From: Luscinia megarhynchos
Taxonomy: Eukaryota > Chordata > Aves > Passeriformes > Turdidae
Length of the DNA stretch: 64,000 nt
Assembly: GCA_034336665.1 (NCBI GenBank)
Contig: JAPFBE010000064.1
Coordinates: 124,001 to 188,000, forward strand
Direction of reading: 5' to 3'
Position numbers and translations under genes: made by a program. The notes under the pieces are model-generated. The model saw only the letters and a program-made list of their open reading frames with translations. It did not search any database and was not told where the DNA came from. Shown in pieces: positions 1 through 10,207 of this stretch (its first letter is position 1; every line of letters begins with the position of its first letter).

Positions 1-540
1 CCAAAAAAAAGAGAATATGACCATTTTAACCTGGAAAAATTTGGTTTTTTTCCAGATTTTAGCCCAATTCTCACAGGAAAAAATGTGGAAAAATACTAAA
101 AAAAATGAGATTATGACCATTTTAACCTGGAAAAATTGGATTTTTTCCATATTTTAGCCCAATTCTCATAGGAAAAAAATGGGGAAAAAACTAAGACAAT
201 TAGAATATGACCATTTTAATCTGGAAAAATTGGATTTTTTCCAGATTTCACCCCAATTCTCAAAGGAAAAATTGTGGAAAAATACTAAAAAAATGAGATT
301 ATGACAATTTTAACCTGGAAAAAATCTATTTTTTCCTGATTTCAGCCCAATTCTCACAGGAAAAAATGGGGGAAAAGACAAAAAAAATGAGAATATGACC
401 ATTTTAACCTGGAAAAATTGGATTTTTTCCAGATTTTAGCCCAATTCTCACAGGAAAAAATGTGGAAAAATACTAAAAAAAATGAGATTATGACCATTTT
501 AACCTGGAAAAAAATGGATTTTTCCAAATTTGAGCCCAGT
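1..540. repeat. 95-bp AT-rich tandem repeat in CDC37 intron 4
   Basis: There are nearly six copies of a unit of about 95 bp. Each contains the phrases ACCATTTTAACCTGG, TTTTTTCCAGATTTTAGCCC and AATTCTCACAGGAAAAAATG. Copies begin near 21, 116, 211, 307, 398 and 492. The array stops against the exon 4 donor and runs off the left window edge. Confidence 0.9.
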
Positions 541-546
541 CCTCAC

Positions 547-662
547 CTCCTCCACCTCCAGGTCGATGCACCAGATCACCAGGTAATTGGCTGTCTCCTC
601 ACACACCAGGTGAGGGTTGTCTGACAGGTACTTCTGGCTGTCATCCCAACGCCTCAGCATCC
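547..662 (-). CDS. CDC37: CDC37 exon 4
   Basis: This exon is 116 nt: two bases completing a Gly codon, then 38 codons from [15 protein letters not shown] through [19 protein letters not shown]. It has a TTTTGCAG acceptor and a GTGAGG donor. The residues are almost identical to mammalian CDC37 and begin the part that leads into the Hsp90-binding domain. Confidence 0.97.
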
Positions 663-3600
663 CTGCAAAACACAAAAAAAATATTTTTAACCCCAAAAAT
701 TCATCAGGAAAAAGATGGGGAAAAAAGAGAGTGAAGCATTTAATGGAATTTAATAAATTTGATTAAATTCCTCCGAAGTTGAGCTTCAGCAAGGGGAAAA
801 AAAAAAGGGAAATTTCATAAAATTGAAATTGTCAGGCTGGTTTTGGGGTGGAATCCTGAGATTTTGGGGTTTTTGGGTTATTTGTGGGATTTGGGGTGGT
901 TCTGAAAGTCTGTTCCAGTTCTCAGTGGGTTTTTGGGGTGAAATCCTGGAATTTTGGGGGTTTTTTTGGGATGAAATCCTGAAATTTTGGGGTTTTTTGG
1001 GTTTATTTGTGAGATTTGATGTGATTCTGGAAGTTTCTTCTCAGCTCTGAGTGGGTTTTGGGGTGGATCCTAAAATTTTGGGGTTTTTTGGGGTTACTTG
1101 TGGAATTTGGGGTGATTCTGAAAGTCTGTTCCAGCTCTCAGTGCGTTTTTGGGGTGAAATCCTGAAATTTTGGGGTTTTTTTGGGATGAAATGCTGAAAT
1201 TTTGGGGGTTTTTTTGGGATATAATCCTAAAATTTTGGGGTTTTTCTGGGATTTGGGGTGATTCTGAAAGTCTGTGCCTTGTTCTCAGTGGGTTTTGGGG
1301 GTGAAATCCTGAAATTTTGGGGTTTTTTGGGGTTTATTTGTAAGATTTGATGTGATTCTGGAAGTTTCTTCTCAGCTCTCAGTGGGTTTTGGGGTGAAAT
1401 CCTGAAATTTTGGGTTTTTTGGGGTGCAATCCTGGAATTTTGGGTTTTTTTGGGGTGCAATCCTGGAATTTTGGGGGTTGGAGGTTTTGGGGTTTCCTTG
1501 TGGGGTTGGCTGGTTCCAGTTTGGGGCTGGTTTGGGGTGAAATCCCCCAGATTTGGGTTTTTGGGCATTTTGGCTCCCAGTATATCCCAGTCACTCCCAG
1601 TTTGATCCCAGTTACTCCCAGTGTGATCCCAGTCCCTCCCAGTCTATCCCAGTCCCTCCCAGTATAACCCAGTCACTCCCAGTGTGATCCCAGTCACTCC
1701 CAGTTTGATCTCAGTCCCTCCCAGTGTGATCCCAGTCACTCCCAGTTTGATCCCAGTCCCTCCCAGTATATCCCAGTTATTCCCAGTTTGATCTCAGTCC
1801 CTCCCAGTGTGATCCCAGTCCCTCCCAGTATATCCCAGTCATACGCCAGTCACTCCCAGTGTCATCCCAGTCTATCCCAGCCACTCCCTAGGTAATCCCA
1901 GTATACCCCAGTGTGATCCAAGTGTACCCCCGTCCCTCCCAGTTTGATCCCAGTCACTCCCAGTATACCCCAGTCTCTCCCAGTGTGATCCCAGTCACTC
2001 CCAGTGTGATCCCAGTATATCCCAGTCACTCCCAGTGTGATCCCAGTCACTCCCAGTATACCCCAGTCTCTCCCAGTGTGATCCCAGTCACTCCCAGTGT
2101 GATCCCAGTATATCCCAGTCTCTCCCAGTGTGATCCCAGTCCCTCCCAGTGTGATCCCAGTATACCCCCAGTTATTCCCAGTTTGATCCCAGTCATTTCC
2201 CAGTTTGATCCCAGTCACTCCCAGTGTGATCCCAGTCCCTCCCAGAGTGATCCCAGTCCCTCTCAGTCCCTCCCAGTCTCTCCCAGCCCCTCCCAGTCTC
2301 TCCCAGTGTGATCCCAGTCCCTCCCAGTCCCTCCCAGTATACCCCAGTCCCTCCCAGCCCCTCACCGAAGTGTTTAATCTGCTTCTCGTATCTCTCCACG
2401 AACGTTTTGTGCTTCTTCTCCTTCTGCTCCTCCGTCTCCTCCTTCTGCTCCGGGTTTCACGTTGAACACGCTCTGACAGCCCCAGGAGAAGCAGCCACGC
2501 TTTCAGCGGGACTCCCCACGGCAGCAGCCCCGGGACCCCCACGGCAGCAGCCCCAGGACCCCCAGAGCAGCAGCCCCGGGACCCCCACGGCAGCAGGCCC
2601 GGGACCCCCACGGCAGCAGGCCCGGGACCCCCAGAGCAGCAGCCCGGGACCCCCCACGGCAGCATCCCCGGGACCCCGGGACCGCCCCCAGCGCCCACCT
2701 GGGACCCCCACGGCAGCAGCCCCGGGACCCCCAGAGCAGCAGCCTCGGGACCCCCCACAGCAGCAGCCTCGGGACCCCCCACGGCAGCAGCCCCGGGACC
2801 CCCAGAGCAGCAGCCCCAGGACCCCCACGGCAGCAGCCCCGGGACCCCCCAGAGCAGCAGCCTCGGGACCCCACGGCAGCAGCCCCCGGGACCCCCAAAT
2901 CAGCAGCCCCAGGACCCCCCAGAGCAGCAGCCCCCAGGACCCCGGACGGCAGCAGCCCGGGACCCCCAGAGCAGCAGCCCTGGGACCCCCACGGCAGCAG
3001 CCTCGGGACCCCCCACGCAGCAGCCCGGGACCCCCAAATCAGCAGCCCCCAGGACCCCCAGAGCAGCAGCCCCCAGGACCCCCGACGGGCAGCAGCCCCG
3101 GGACTCCCCCACGGCAGCAGCCTCGGGACCCCACGGCAGCAGCCTCGGGACTCCCCCACGGCAGCAGCCCCGGGACCCCCACGGCAGCAGCCCCAGGACC
3201 CCCACGGTAGCAGCCCGGGACCCCCCACGGCAGCAGCCTCGGGACCCCCACGGCAGCAGCGGGACCCCCACGGCAGCAGCCCCAGGGACCCCCAGAGCAG
3301 CAGCCCCGGGACCCCCAGAGCAGCAGCCCGGGACCCCCCACGGCAGCAGCCCCGGACCCCCACGGCAGCAGCCCTGGGACCCCCACGGCAGCAGCCTCGG
3401 GACCCCCCACGGCAGCAGCCCCGGGACCCCCTAGAGCAGCAGCCCCAGGACCCCCACGGCAGCAGCCCCGGGAACCCGGGACCCCCACGGCAGCAGCCCC
3501 AGGACCCCCCAGAGCAGCAGCCTCGGGACCCCCCACGGCAGCAGCCCGGGACCCCCAGAGCAGCAGCCTCGGGACCCCCACGGCAGCAGCCCCAGGACCC

Positions 3601-6600
3601 CTCAGAGCAGCAGCCCGGGACCCCCACGGCAGCAGCCCCAGGACCCCCAGAGCAGCAGCCCGGGACCCCACGGCAGCAGCCCCGGGACCCCCAGAGCAGC
3701 AGCCTCGGGACCCCCAGAGCAGCAGCCCCGGGACCCCCACGGCAGCAGCCCCGGGACCCCCAGAGCAGCAGCCTCGGGACCCCCAGAGCAGCAGCCCCGG
3801 GACCCCCAGAGCAGCAGCCTCGGGACCCCCACGGCAGCAGCCCCGGGACCCCCACGGCAGCAGCCCCAGGACCCCCAGAGCAGCAGCCTCGGGACCCCCC
3901 ACGGCAGCAGCCCCGGGACCCCCACGGCAGCAGCCCCGGGACCCCCAGAGCAGCAGCCCCAGGACCCCCAGAGCAGCAGCCTCGGGACCCCCAGAGCAGC
4001 AGCCTCGGGACCCCCACGGCAGCAGCCCCAGGACCCCCAGAGCAGCAGCCTCGGGACCCCCACGGCAGCAGCCCCGGGACCCCCACGGCAGCAGCCCCGG
4101 GACCCCCAGAGCAGCAGCCCCAGGACCCCCAGAGCAGCAGCCTCGGGACTCCCCCAGAGCAGCAGCCTCGGGACCCCCACGGCAGCAGCCCCAGGACCCC
4201 CCACGGCAGCAGCCCCAGGACCCCCACGGCAGCAGCCCCGGGACCCCCCACGGCAGCAGCCCGGGACCCCCACGGCAGCAGCCTCGGGACCCCCACGGCA
4301 GCAGCCCCGGGACCCCCACGGCAGCAGCCTCGGGACCCCACGGCAGCAGCCCCGGGACCCCCCAGAGCAGCAGCCCCAGGACCCCCAGAGCAGCAGCCCC
4401 GGGACCCCCCATCGGCAGCAGCCCCGGGACCCCCAGAGCAGCAGCCCGGGACCCCCACGGCAGCAGCCCCGGGACCCCCGGCAGCAGCCCCGGGACCCCC
4501 ACGGCAGCAGCCCCGGGACCCCCACGGCAGCAGCCCCAGGACCCCACGGCAGCAGCCCCGGGACCCCCAACGGCAGCAGCCCCAGGACCCCCAGAGCAGC
4601 AGCCCGGGACCCCCCACGGCAGCAGCCCCGGGACCCCCCAGAGCAGCAGCCCCAGGGACCCCCACGGCAGCAGCCCCGGGACCCCCACGGCAGCAGCCCC
4701 GGGACCCCCCAGAGCAGCAGCCCGGGACCCCCACGGCAGCAGCCCGGGACCCCCATCGGCAGCAGCCCCGGGACCCCCAGAGCAGCAGCCCCGGGACCCC
4801 CAGAGCAGCAGCCCCGGGACCCCCACGGCAGCAGCCCCGGGACCCCCATCGGCAGCAGCCCCGGGACCCCACGGCAGCAGCCCCGGGACCCCCAGAGCAG
4901 CAGCCCCGGGACCCCCACGGCAGCAGCCCCCGGGACCCCCACGCAGCATCCCGGGACCCCCAGAGCAACAACCCCGGGACCCCCAGAGCAGCAGCCCCGG
5001 GAACCCGGGACCCCCACGGCAGCAGCCCCGGGACCCCAGGACCGCCCCCAGCCCCCACCCGGGACCCCCACGGCAGCAGCCCCCGGGACCCCCAGAGCAG
5101 CAGCCCGGGACCCCGGGACCCCCCAGCCCCACCTTGCTGAAGCCGTCCTTGCTGAGCGTGTCCACGTTCCAGGGCATGTTCTTCTCCTTCTTCCTCAGCT
5201 CCTCCAGCTTGTTCTCCCAACTCTTCTCCTCGTTCTTCAGCTGCTGGGCCTCAGCCTGGAGCTTCTCCAGCTCCCCCCTGCCACTCTCTGCCTCGGCCAC
5301 CTCCAGCTCCTTCATTTTCTTCTGGCACTCGGCGAGTTTCCTCTTGCACTCCCTGCAGCCCTTATCCAGCTCCTCCTTCTCCTTCTGGAACTGCTCCATG
5401 CGCTCCACCCGGGCCTGCAGGAGGGGGAAATCAGCAGCACTCATTTAATCCAGCTTTAATCCAGCTTTAATCCAGCTTTAATTTATCACTCCCAGCTTTT
5501 GGAGTTGGAGGGAGCAGCAGTTTTCCCATGGAATTGTGGAGCTTCCAAGATTCTGAGGTTCAAACCATTGGAAGGGTCACTGCTTCATCAAAAAGGGACA
5601 GAAAAAGGGAAATTTTGGGGGTTCATGCCCCACCCCCCAAATTCCTGGACACAGCAGGAGAAGGAATGACAGAGGAGGAGATGGAATAAGGGGAAAGAGG
5701 GAAAAGGGGGGACCTGGAATGGGGGAACTCCCCCAGTGTGGGTTCCTGTGGAAAACAGGGAATCTCCTTTGGGAATGTGATAATTGAGAAATGATTTCTG
5801 TTAATCACAGAAGTTTTGGAGTTTGTATAAACCAGAATTGTTAAATTAAGAAAAGAATGTGGACCTAGATAAAGGGGAATAGATGATTAAACCCACTGTG
5901 ATAATTAACAAATGATTTGTGTTAATCACAGAAGTTTTGGGGTTTGTATAAACCAGAATACTCAAAATAAGAAAAAAACATAAAGCTAAATAAAGAGGAA
6001 TAGATGATTAAACACTCTGTGATAATTAACAAACAATTGCTGTTAATCACAGAAGTTTTGGGGATTGTATAAACCAGAACAATCAAAATAAGAAAACAAC
6101 ACAAACCTAGATAAAAATGAATAAATGATTAAACCCACTGTGATAATTAACAAATGATTAGTATTAATCACAGAAGTATTGGAGTTTGTATAAACCAGAA
6201 TACTCAAAATAAGAAAAAACCATAAACCTAGATAAAGGGGAATAGATGATTAAATACTCTGTGATAATTAACAAACTATTGGTGTTAATCACAGAAGTTT
6301 TGGGGTTTGTATAAACCAGAACAGTCAAAATAAGAAAACAACACAAACCTAGGTAAAAATGAATAAATGATTAAACCCACTGTGATAATTAACAAATGAT
6401 TTGTGTTAATCACAGAAGTTTTGGGGTTTGTATAAATACTTAAAAGAAGAAAAGAACGTGGACCTAGATAAAGGGAAATAGATAATTAATCCCACTCTGT
6501 TTGAATCCCACTGTTATGAATATTATAGATACTAGTTCGTAAAAGAGAAAAAAAAAAGAGTTTTCCATAGTCTGAAAGGTTTTTGTGCAGAACCAGATTT

Positions 6601-7389
6601 CCTGGTTTTGTGTGATCAATCACAAACTATCTGCTAAATATTTCTTTTACAAACTGGTATGCACAATATTCATCACAGGAGGACTGAAACAGAGTGGGGT
6701 TAATCATCTATTTCCCTTTATCTAGGTTTATGTTGTTTTCTTCTTTTGAGCATTCTGGTTTGTACAAACCCCAAAACTTCTGTGATTAACAGGAATCGTT
6801 TATCAATTATCACAGTGGGTTTAATCATCTATTTCCCTTTATCGAGGCCCACGTTCTTTTCTTATTTTAAGTATTCTGGTTTGTACAAACCCCAAAACTT
6901 CTGTGATTAACAGGAATCATTTATCAATTATCACAGTGGGTTTAATCATCTATTTCCCTTTATCTAGGCCCCGTTCTTTTCTTCTTTTGAGCATTCTGGT
7001 TTGTACAAACCCCAAAACTTCTGTAATTAACAGGAATCATTTATCCATTATCACAACACCCTCCATCCCCGTCCCGGCGCGAATCCCGGCGCTGATTCTG
7101 AGGGAATAAGGGCAGCACAGGGAGAGGCCGCCACACCACAGGAATCTCAGAGACGAACAAAATCACATCATTTTCCCTTTTCCCTTCCCTCGGGGACTCC
7201 CAGGCCCGGTCGCCATGGGAACGGGCCTCCCGCGGAATGCCAGGCCCGGGGTGCGGAGGGAATGACGCGGGAACAGCCGAGCCGCACCTGGTGCCGCCAT
7301 CGGAAAAGACTGGCGGTGTCGATGTTGGGGTGAGTCTCGTCTTCGTCGTCCGAGACCTCGATGTGGTCCCACACGCTGTAATCCACCAT
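547..7389 (-). CDS. CDC37: CDC37, Hsp90 co-chaperone (exons 1-4 of the gene; 3' part lies left of the window)
   Basis: CDC37 is the cytosolic co-chaperone that delivers protein kinases to Hsp90. Four minus-strand exons are visible: 7288-7389, 5133-5414, 2366-2472 and 547-662. Together they encode the N-terminal kinase-binding domain up to the start of the Hsp90-binding domain. The first residues, [18 protein letters not shown], are essentially identical to vertebrate CDC37 and include the Ser13 CK2 site (EVSDDEDE). Exon 4 holds [13 protein letters not shown] and [12 protein letters not shown], also near-identical to the family. All junctions have GT/AG and consistent phases, except a single extra base in exon 3 that breaks the frame. 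The C-terminal exons (from the residues after DLEVEE) are outside the window. Each intron is filled by tandem repeats. Identity is certain; the frameshift is probably a sequence error. Confidence 0.97.
825..1565. repeat. T/G-rich tandem repeat in CDC37 intron 3
   Basis: Degenerate copies of a unit built from GGGGTGAAATCCTGAAATTT and GGGGTTTTTTGGGG, sometimes with TCTGAAAGTCTGTTCCAGCT. No coding signal is present; the open frames here come from the repeat lacking stops. Confidence 0.8.
1570..2362. repeat. CCCAGT-core minisatellite in CDC37 intron 3
   Basis: Tandem units of TCCCAGT joined by short spacers (GTGTGATCCCAGTCACTCCC and variants such as TATACCCCAGT) fill about 800 bp and end next to the exon 3 donor. 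A related CCCAGT core recurs at 28245-28900. Confidence 0.9.
2366..2472 (-). CDS. CDC37: CDC37 exon 3 (contains a +1 frameshift)
   Basis: The exon runs from acceptor GCTGTCAG to donor GTGAGG. It begins SVFNVKP and ends [16 protein letters not shown] plus one base, as in other CDC37 genes. The length is 107 nt where phase demands 106. One extra G in the run at about 2451-2454 (CCCGG on the minus strand) shifts the frame and would end it at a TAA near the exon's end. Both flanks are conserved, so an indel error is the simplest reading. Confidence 0.93.
2490..5125. repeat. 23-24-bp GC-rich minisatellite filling CDC37 intron 2
   Basis: About 2.6 kb of tandem copies of a unit of roughly 23 bp. 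On the plus strand it reads ACGGCAGCAGCCCCGGGACC followed by CCC, alternating with an AGAGCAGCAG variant; that is on the order of 110 copies. The unit lacks stop codons, so frames of 300-900 codons (G, A, L, W, C-rich) appear on both strands. They are not genes. Confidence 0.93.
5133..5414 (-). CDS. CDC37: CDC37 exon 2
   Basis: This exon has 94 uninterrupted codons from [17 protein letters not shown] to TLSKDGFSK. It is flanked by a CCTGCAG acceptor and a GTGGGG donor. It encodes the long coiled-coil hairpin of the N-terminal domain, rich in heptads of E, K and L, and includes the [13 protein letters not shown] signature. The phase is 0 at both ends. Confidence 0.97.
5776..6490. repeat. 121-bp AT-rich tandem repeat, direct arm (CDC37 intron 1)
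   Basis: Six copies of a 121-bp unit. The motif GTGATAATTAACAAATG begins at 5776, 5898, 6019, 6140, 6261 and 6382, so spacing is almost perfectly 121 bp. Each unit also has TTAATCACAGAAGTTTTGG and TTTGTATAAACCAGAA. It is an AT-rich island inside a very GC-rich locus. Confidence 0.92.
6491..6705. repeat. Imperfect palindromic core between inverted 121-bp arrays
   Basis: The left half starts CCCACTCTGTTT and includes TATGAATATTATAGATAC and AGTTCGTAAAAG. The right half contains the reverse complement of the same text (CTTTTACAAACTGGTATGC, ATATTCATCACAGGAGG, AAACAGAGTGGG). It is the turning point of a fold-back structure spanning about 1.3 kb. It could be a remnant fold-back element or an inverted duplication of the array. 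Confidence 0.8.
6706..7062. repeat. 121-bp repeat, inverted arm (CDC37 intron 1)
   Basis: Three copies of the 121-bp unit in reverse orientation; AATTATCAC occurs at about 6806, 6927 and 7047. Together with the direct arm they can form a long stem. No coding potential. Confidence 0.9.
7288..7389 (-). CDS. CDC37: CDC37 exon 1 (coding)
   Basis: This exon has 34 codons, starting at the ATG complementary to 7387-7389 and ending ...SLFRWRHQ before a GTGCGG donor. The start is the family start (MVDYSVWDH). It carries the acidic CK2 target stretch EVSDDEDE. It ends in phase 0. Confidence 0.98.
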
Positions 7390-7449
7390 GGCGCGGCCGC
7401 CGCGACCCTCCGGAACCCGCCCGTCCCTGCCGCTTCCGCCCGCGCCTGA

Positions 7450-7800
7450 CGCACTTCCGGTACCCCGCCTGCCCTTCTGCGCATGCGCACTGCGCGCCCG
7501 AAGCCGCCGCTCTGCCCTTTTCAAAGATGGCGAAGGATTTAAAGACACAGCCACTGCCTTCCTGAGCATGCGCACTGCGCGCCTGAAGCCGCCGCGCTGC
7601 CCTTTTCAAAGATGGCGGATGAGTTAAAGTGATAACGACTGCCCTTCTGGGCATGCGCACTGCGCGCCTGAAGCCGCGGCGCTGCCCTTTTCAAAGATGG
7701 CGGAGGATTTAAAGTGATAACGACTGCCCTTCTGAGCATGCGCACTGCGCGCCTGAAGCCGCGGCTCTGCCCTTTGCAAAGATGGGGGCGGATTTAAAGC
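7450..7800 (-). promoter_or_regulatory. CDC37 promoter: four 85-bp NRF1 + YY1 modules
   Basis: Directly upstream of the CDC37 start lie four tandem modules of exactly 85 bp. Each has an NRF1-type palindrome GCATGCGCAC (7481, 7566, 7651 and 7736) and, about 40 bp on, a YY1-type AAGATGGCGG (near 7523, 7608 and 7693, with a degenerate copy near 7778). An ETS-type CACTTCCGG lies at 7452-7460. No TATA box is seen. NRF1, YY1 and ETS sites are typical of housekeeping promoters, which fits CDC37. Each YY1 element could set its own start site. Confidence 0.82.
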
Positions 7801-8455
7801 GACACGGACGCCTTGAGGATACGTACGCGGCGTTTTATCTCCGAGTTTTAGAGAGTAAACTAAAGGAAAAGTCTTCTGAACTATTTTAAGGGTTTGAATT
7901 GAAAAAAAGCCTACCTCTTCCACGATTTGAAGAGGTCTAATTGACTGGGAAACTGTATTTTTTGGTTATTTTATGGATTCAGTCGAAGGCAATTTTAGCT
8001 TTTTTGTTGTTTAAATGGTTAAACTGAGTAGAAATCTGTTTTCCATCATTTTTAAGTGTTTAAATGGCAAGGAGCCTCTTTATGAGCAGGTTAAGAGTTG
8101 CATCAACAGGGACTCTCTGTTTTTAGGGACTGTATGGGGAAAATGGTGTCAAAATGTCCCAAAAATGGTATTTCTTCACAAAAACCAGTGATGGGAGGAG
8201 GAAGCATCTTGGAGAGTTAAATTGAGGGGAAATTCAATTTTAAAAATTTAAATTGAGGCAGGATCCTCCATTTTAAGGGTTTAAATTAAGGGAAACTCCA
8301 TGTTGTTCACTATTTTTAGGTTGCATTTTAGGGGGAAACTCTTTTTTATCCACATAGAGGGAACCTCCTTTTTACATTTTTTAGGGTCAAATTGAGGGGG
8401 CAAACCACTTTTTCCCATCATTTCGAAGAGTTAATTAGAGGGCTTCCCTTAATTA
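7801..8455. other. Intergenic, no gene seen
   Basis: AT-rich spacer between the CDC37 promoter and a polypurine array. It holds degenerate phrases such as GGTTTAAATTGAGGGG and GAAACTCC, probably an old decayed repeat. No open frame with recognisable homology. Confidence 0.6.
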
Positions 8456-9830
8456 TGAGGGAAAATGGCAGGAAACGTGAGGGGAAAAGAGCGGGAAAAT
8501 GTGAAGGGAAAAGAGTGGGAAATGTGAGGGGGAAAAGGGAAAACATGAGGGGAAAAAGTGAAAATGTGAGAGGGAAATGTGAGGGGAAAAGGGCGGGAAA
8601 ATGTGAGGGGAAAAGGGTGGGAAAATGTGAGGGGAAAAAGAAAACATGAGGGGGAAAAGAGAGAAATGTGAGAGGAAAAAGAGCGGGAAAATGTGAGGAG
8701 AAAAAGAGAAAACGTGAGGGAAAAAAGAGCGGGAAAAGTGAGATGAAAAAGGAAAAACGTGAGGGGAAAAAGAGAGGGAAATGTGAGGGAAAAAAAGAGC
8801 AGGAAAACGTGAGGGGAAAAAAGAGCAGGAAACCGTGAGGGGAAAAAGAGTGGGAAAACATGAGGGGAAAAGGGTGGGAAAACATGAGGGGAAAAGGGAA
8901 AACATGAGGGGAAAAGAAGAGGGAAATGTGAGAGGAAAAGAGCTGGAAAATGTGAGGAGAAAAAGAGAAAACGTGAGGGAAAAAAGAGCGGGAAGTGTGA
9001 GACGAAAAAGGAAAAACGTGAGGGGAAAAAGAGAGGAAATGTGAGGGAAAAAAGAGCAGGAAAACGTGAGGGGAAAAAAGAGCAGGAAACCGTGAGGGGA
9101 AAAAGAGTGGGAAAACATGAGGGGAAAAGGGTGGGAAAACATGAGGGGAAAAGGGAAAACATGAGGGAAAAGAAGAGGGAAATGTGAGAGGAAAAAGAGC
9201 GGGAAAATGTGAGGAGAAAAAGAGAAAACGTGAGGGAAAAAAGAGCGGGAAGTGTGAGACGAAAAAGGAAAAACGTGAGGGGAAAAAGAGAGGGAAATGT
9301 GAGGGGAAAAAAGAGCAGGAAAAAGTGAGGGGAAAAAGAGCGGGAAAACATGAGGGGAAAAGGGCGGGAAAACATGAGGGGAAAAAGAGCGGAAAATGTG
9401 AGGGGAAAAGGGAAAACGTGAGGGGAAAAAAAAGTGAAAACGTGAGGGAAAAAAGAGAGGGAAATGTGAGGGGAAAAAGGGAAAACGTGAGGGGAAAAAG
9501 TGAAAACGTGAGGGGAAAAAGAGAGGGAAATGTGAGGGGAAAAAGAGTGGGAAAATGTGAGGGGAAAAAGGGTGGGAAACATGAGGGAAAAAAGAGAAAC
9601 ATGAGGGAAAAAAGAGGAAATGTGAGGGGAAAAAAGAGTCGGAAAACATGAGGGGAAAAGGGCGGGGAAAACATGAGGGGAAAAGGGAAAACATGAGGGG
9701 AAAAAAAGTGAAAACGTGAGGGAAAAAAAGAGAGAAATGAGAGGAAAAAGCGGGAAAAATGTGAGGAGAGAAAGAGCTGGAAAACGTGAGGGGAAAAAAG
9801 AGCTGAAATGTGAGGGCAGCCGTGTACAAG
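8456..9830. repeat. Polypurine tandem array (HOOK2-CDC37 intergenic)
   Basis: About 1.4 kb in which the plus strand is almost only A and G apart from the T of GTGAGG, with rare C. Units of 12-25 bp combine GTGAGGGGAAAA, AGAGCGGGAAAA and ACATGAGGGGAAAA. The minus strand gives long stop-free F/S/P/L frames. The mirror-like purine tracts could form triplex DNA. No gene. Confidence 0.92.
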
Positions 9831-9881
9831 CCCCGCAATGTTCCCCACTCATAATAAACTTCCAGTGCTGAGTCCTGAGGC

Positions 9882-9887
9882 TTTATT
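9882..9887 (-). terminator. HOOK2 poly(A) signal AATAAA
   Basis: TTTATT on the plus strand is a canonical AATAAA for the minus-strand gene, 180 bp past the HOOK2 stop codon. Cleavage is expected shortly after, before the polypurine array. Confidence 0.75.
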
Positions 9888-10066
9888 AGAAGATTTGATG
9901 GGGGTAAAACACAAGAATCCCCCTGAAATAAGCTACAAAAATAGAAGTGCTAAAAACTCCCCCTGAAAAGTAAGGGAGCAGAGTCCCGGCCCCCCCAAAA
10001 GGAGGTGGGGACTGTAGTGTCGGCGATGGGTCCAGCCCAGGGGAGTCCGGGGGTGTGTGGGGATCC

Positions 10067-10207
10067 TCAGCTGGGGGCAGCGCGGCCGTGAGGGGCCCGT
10101 GCTCGCCGGGCGATGGTGGCCAAGCGCTGCTGGGCCAGGAAGGACTGAGCCCCGCTGGGGAGGGCTCGGGATGGCGGCACTCCCTCCTGCTGCTGCAGCG
10201 CCAGGCC
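10067..10207 (-). CDS. HOOK2: HOOK2 exon 21 (last coding exon)
   Basis: 46 codons and TGA: GLALQQQEGVPPSRALPSGA, QSFLAQQRLATIARRARAPH, GRAAPS. Human ends GMALQQR...AQSFLAQQRLATNSRRGPLGR and is slightly longer. The frame is clean. Confidence 0.95.
   Translation of the reverse strand, partial: GLALQQQEGVPPSRALPSGAQSFLAQQRLATIARRARAPHGRAAPS

Noticed and set aside
2503..5444. Minus-strand open frames of 489-905 codons
   Set aside because: They are the CDC37 intron 2 minisatellite read without stops (only the first part of one holds real CDC37 exon 2). Composition is G/A/L/W/C/P repeats.
8418..9852. Three overlapping minus-strand frames of about 465 codons (F/S/P/L)
   Set aside because: Pyrimidine strand of the purine array; all three frames are open, so there is no coding choice.
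9851..9857. Plus-strand AATAAA near the HOOK2 3' end
   Set aside because: No plus-strand gene lies upstream; the minus-strand signal at 9882-9887 explains the site.
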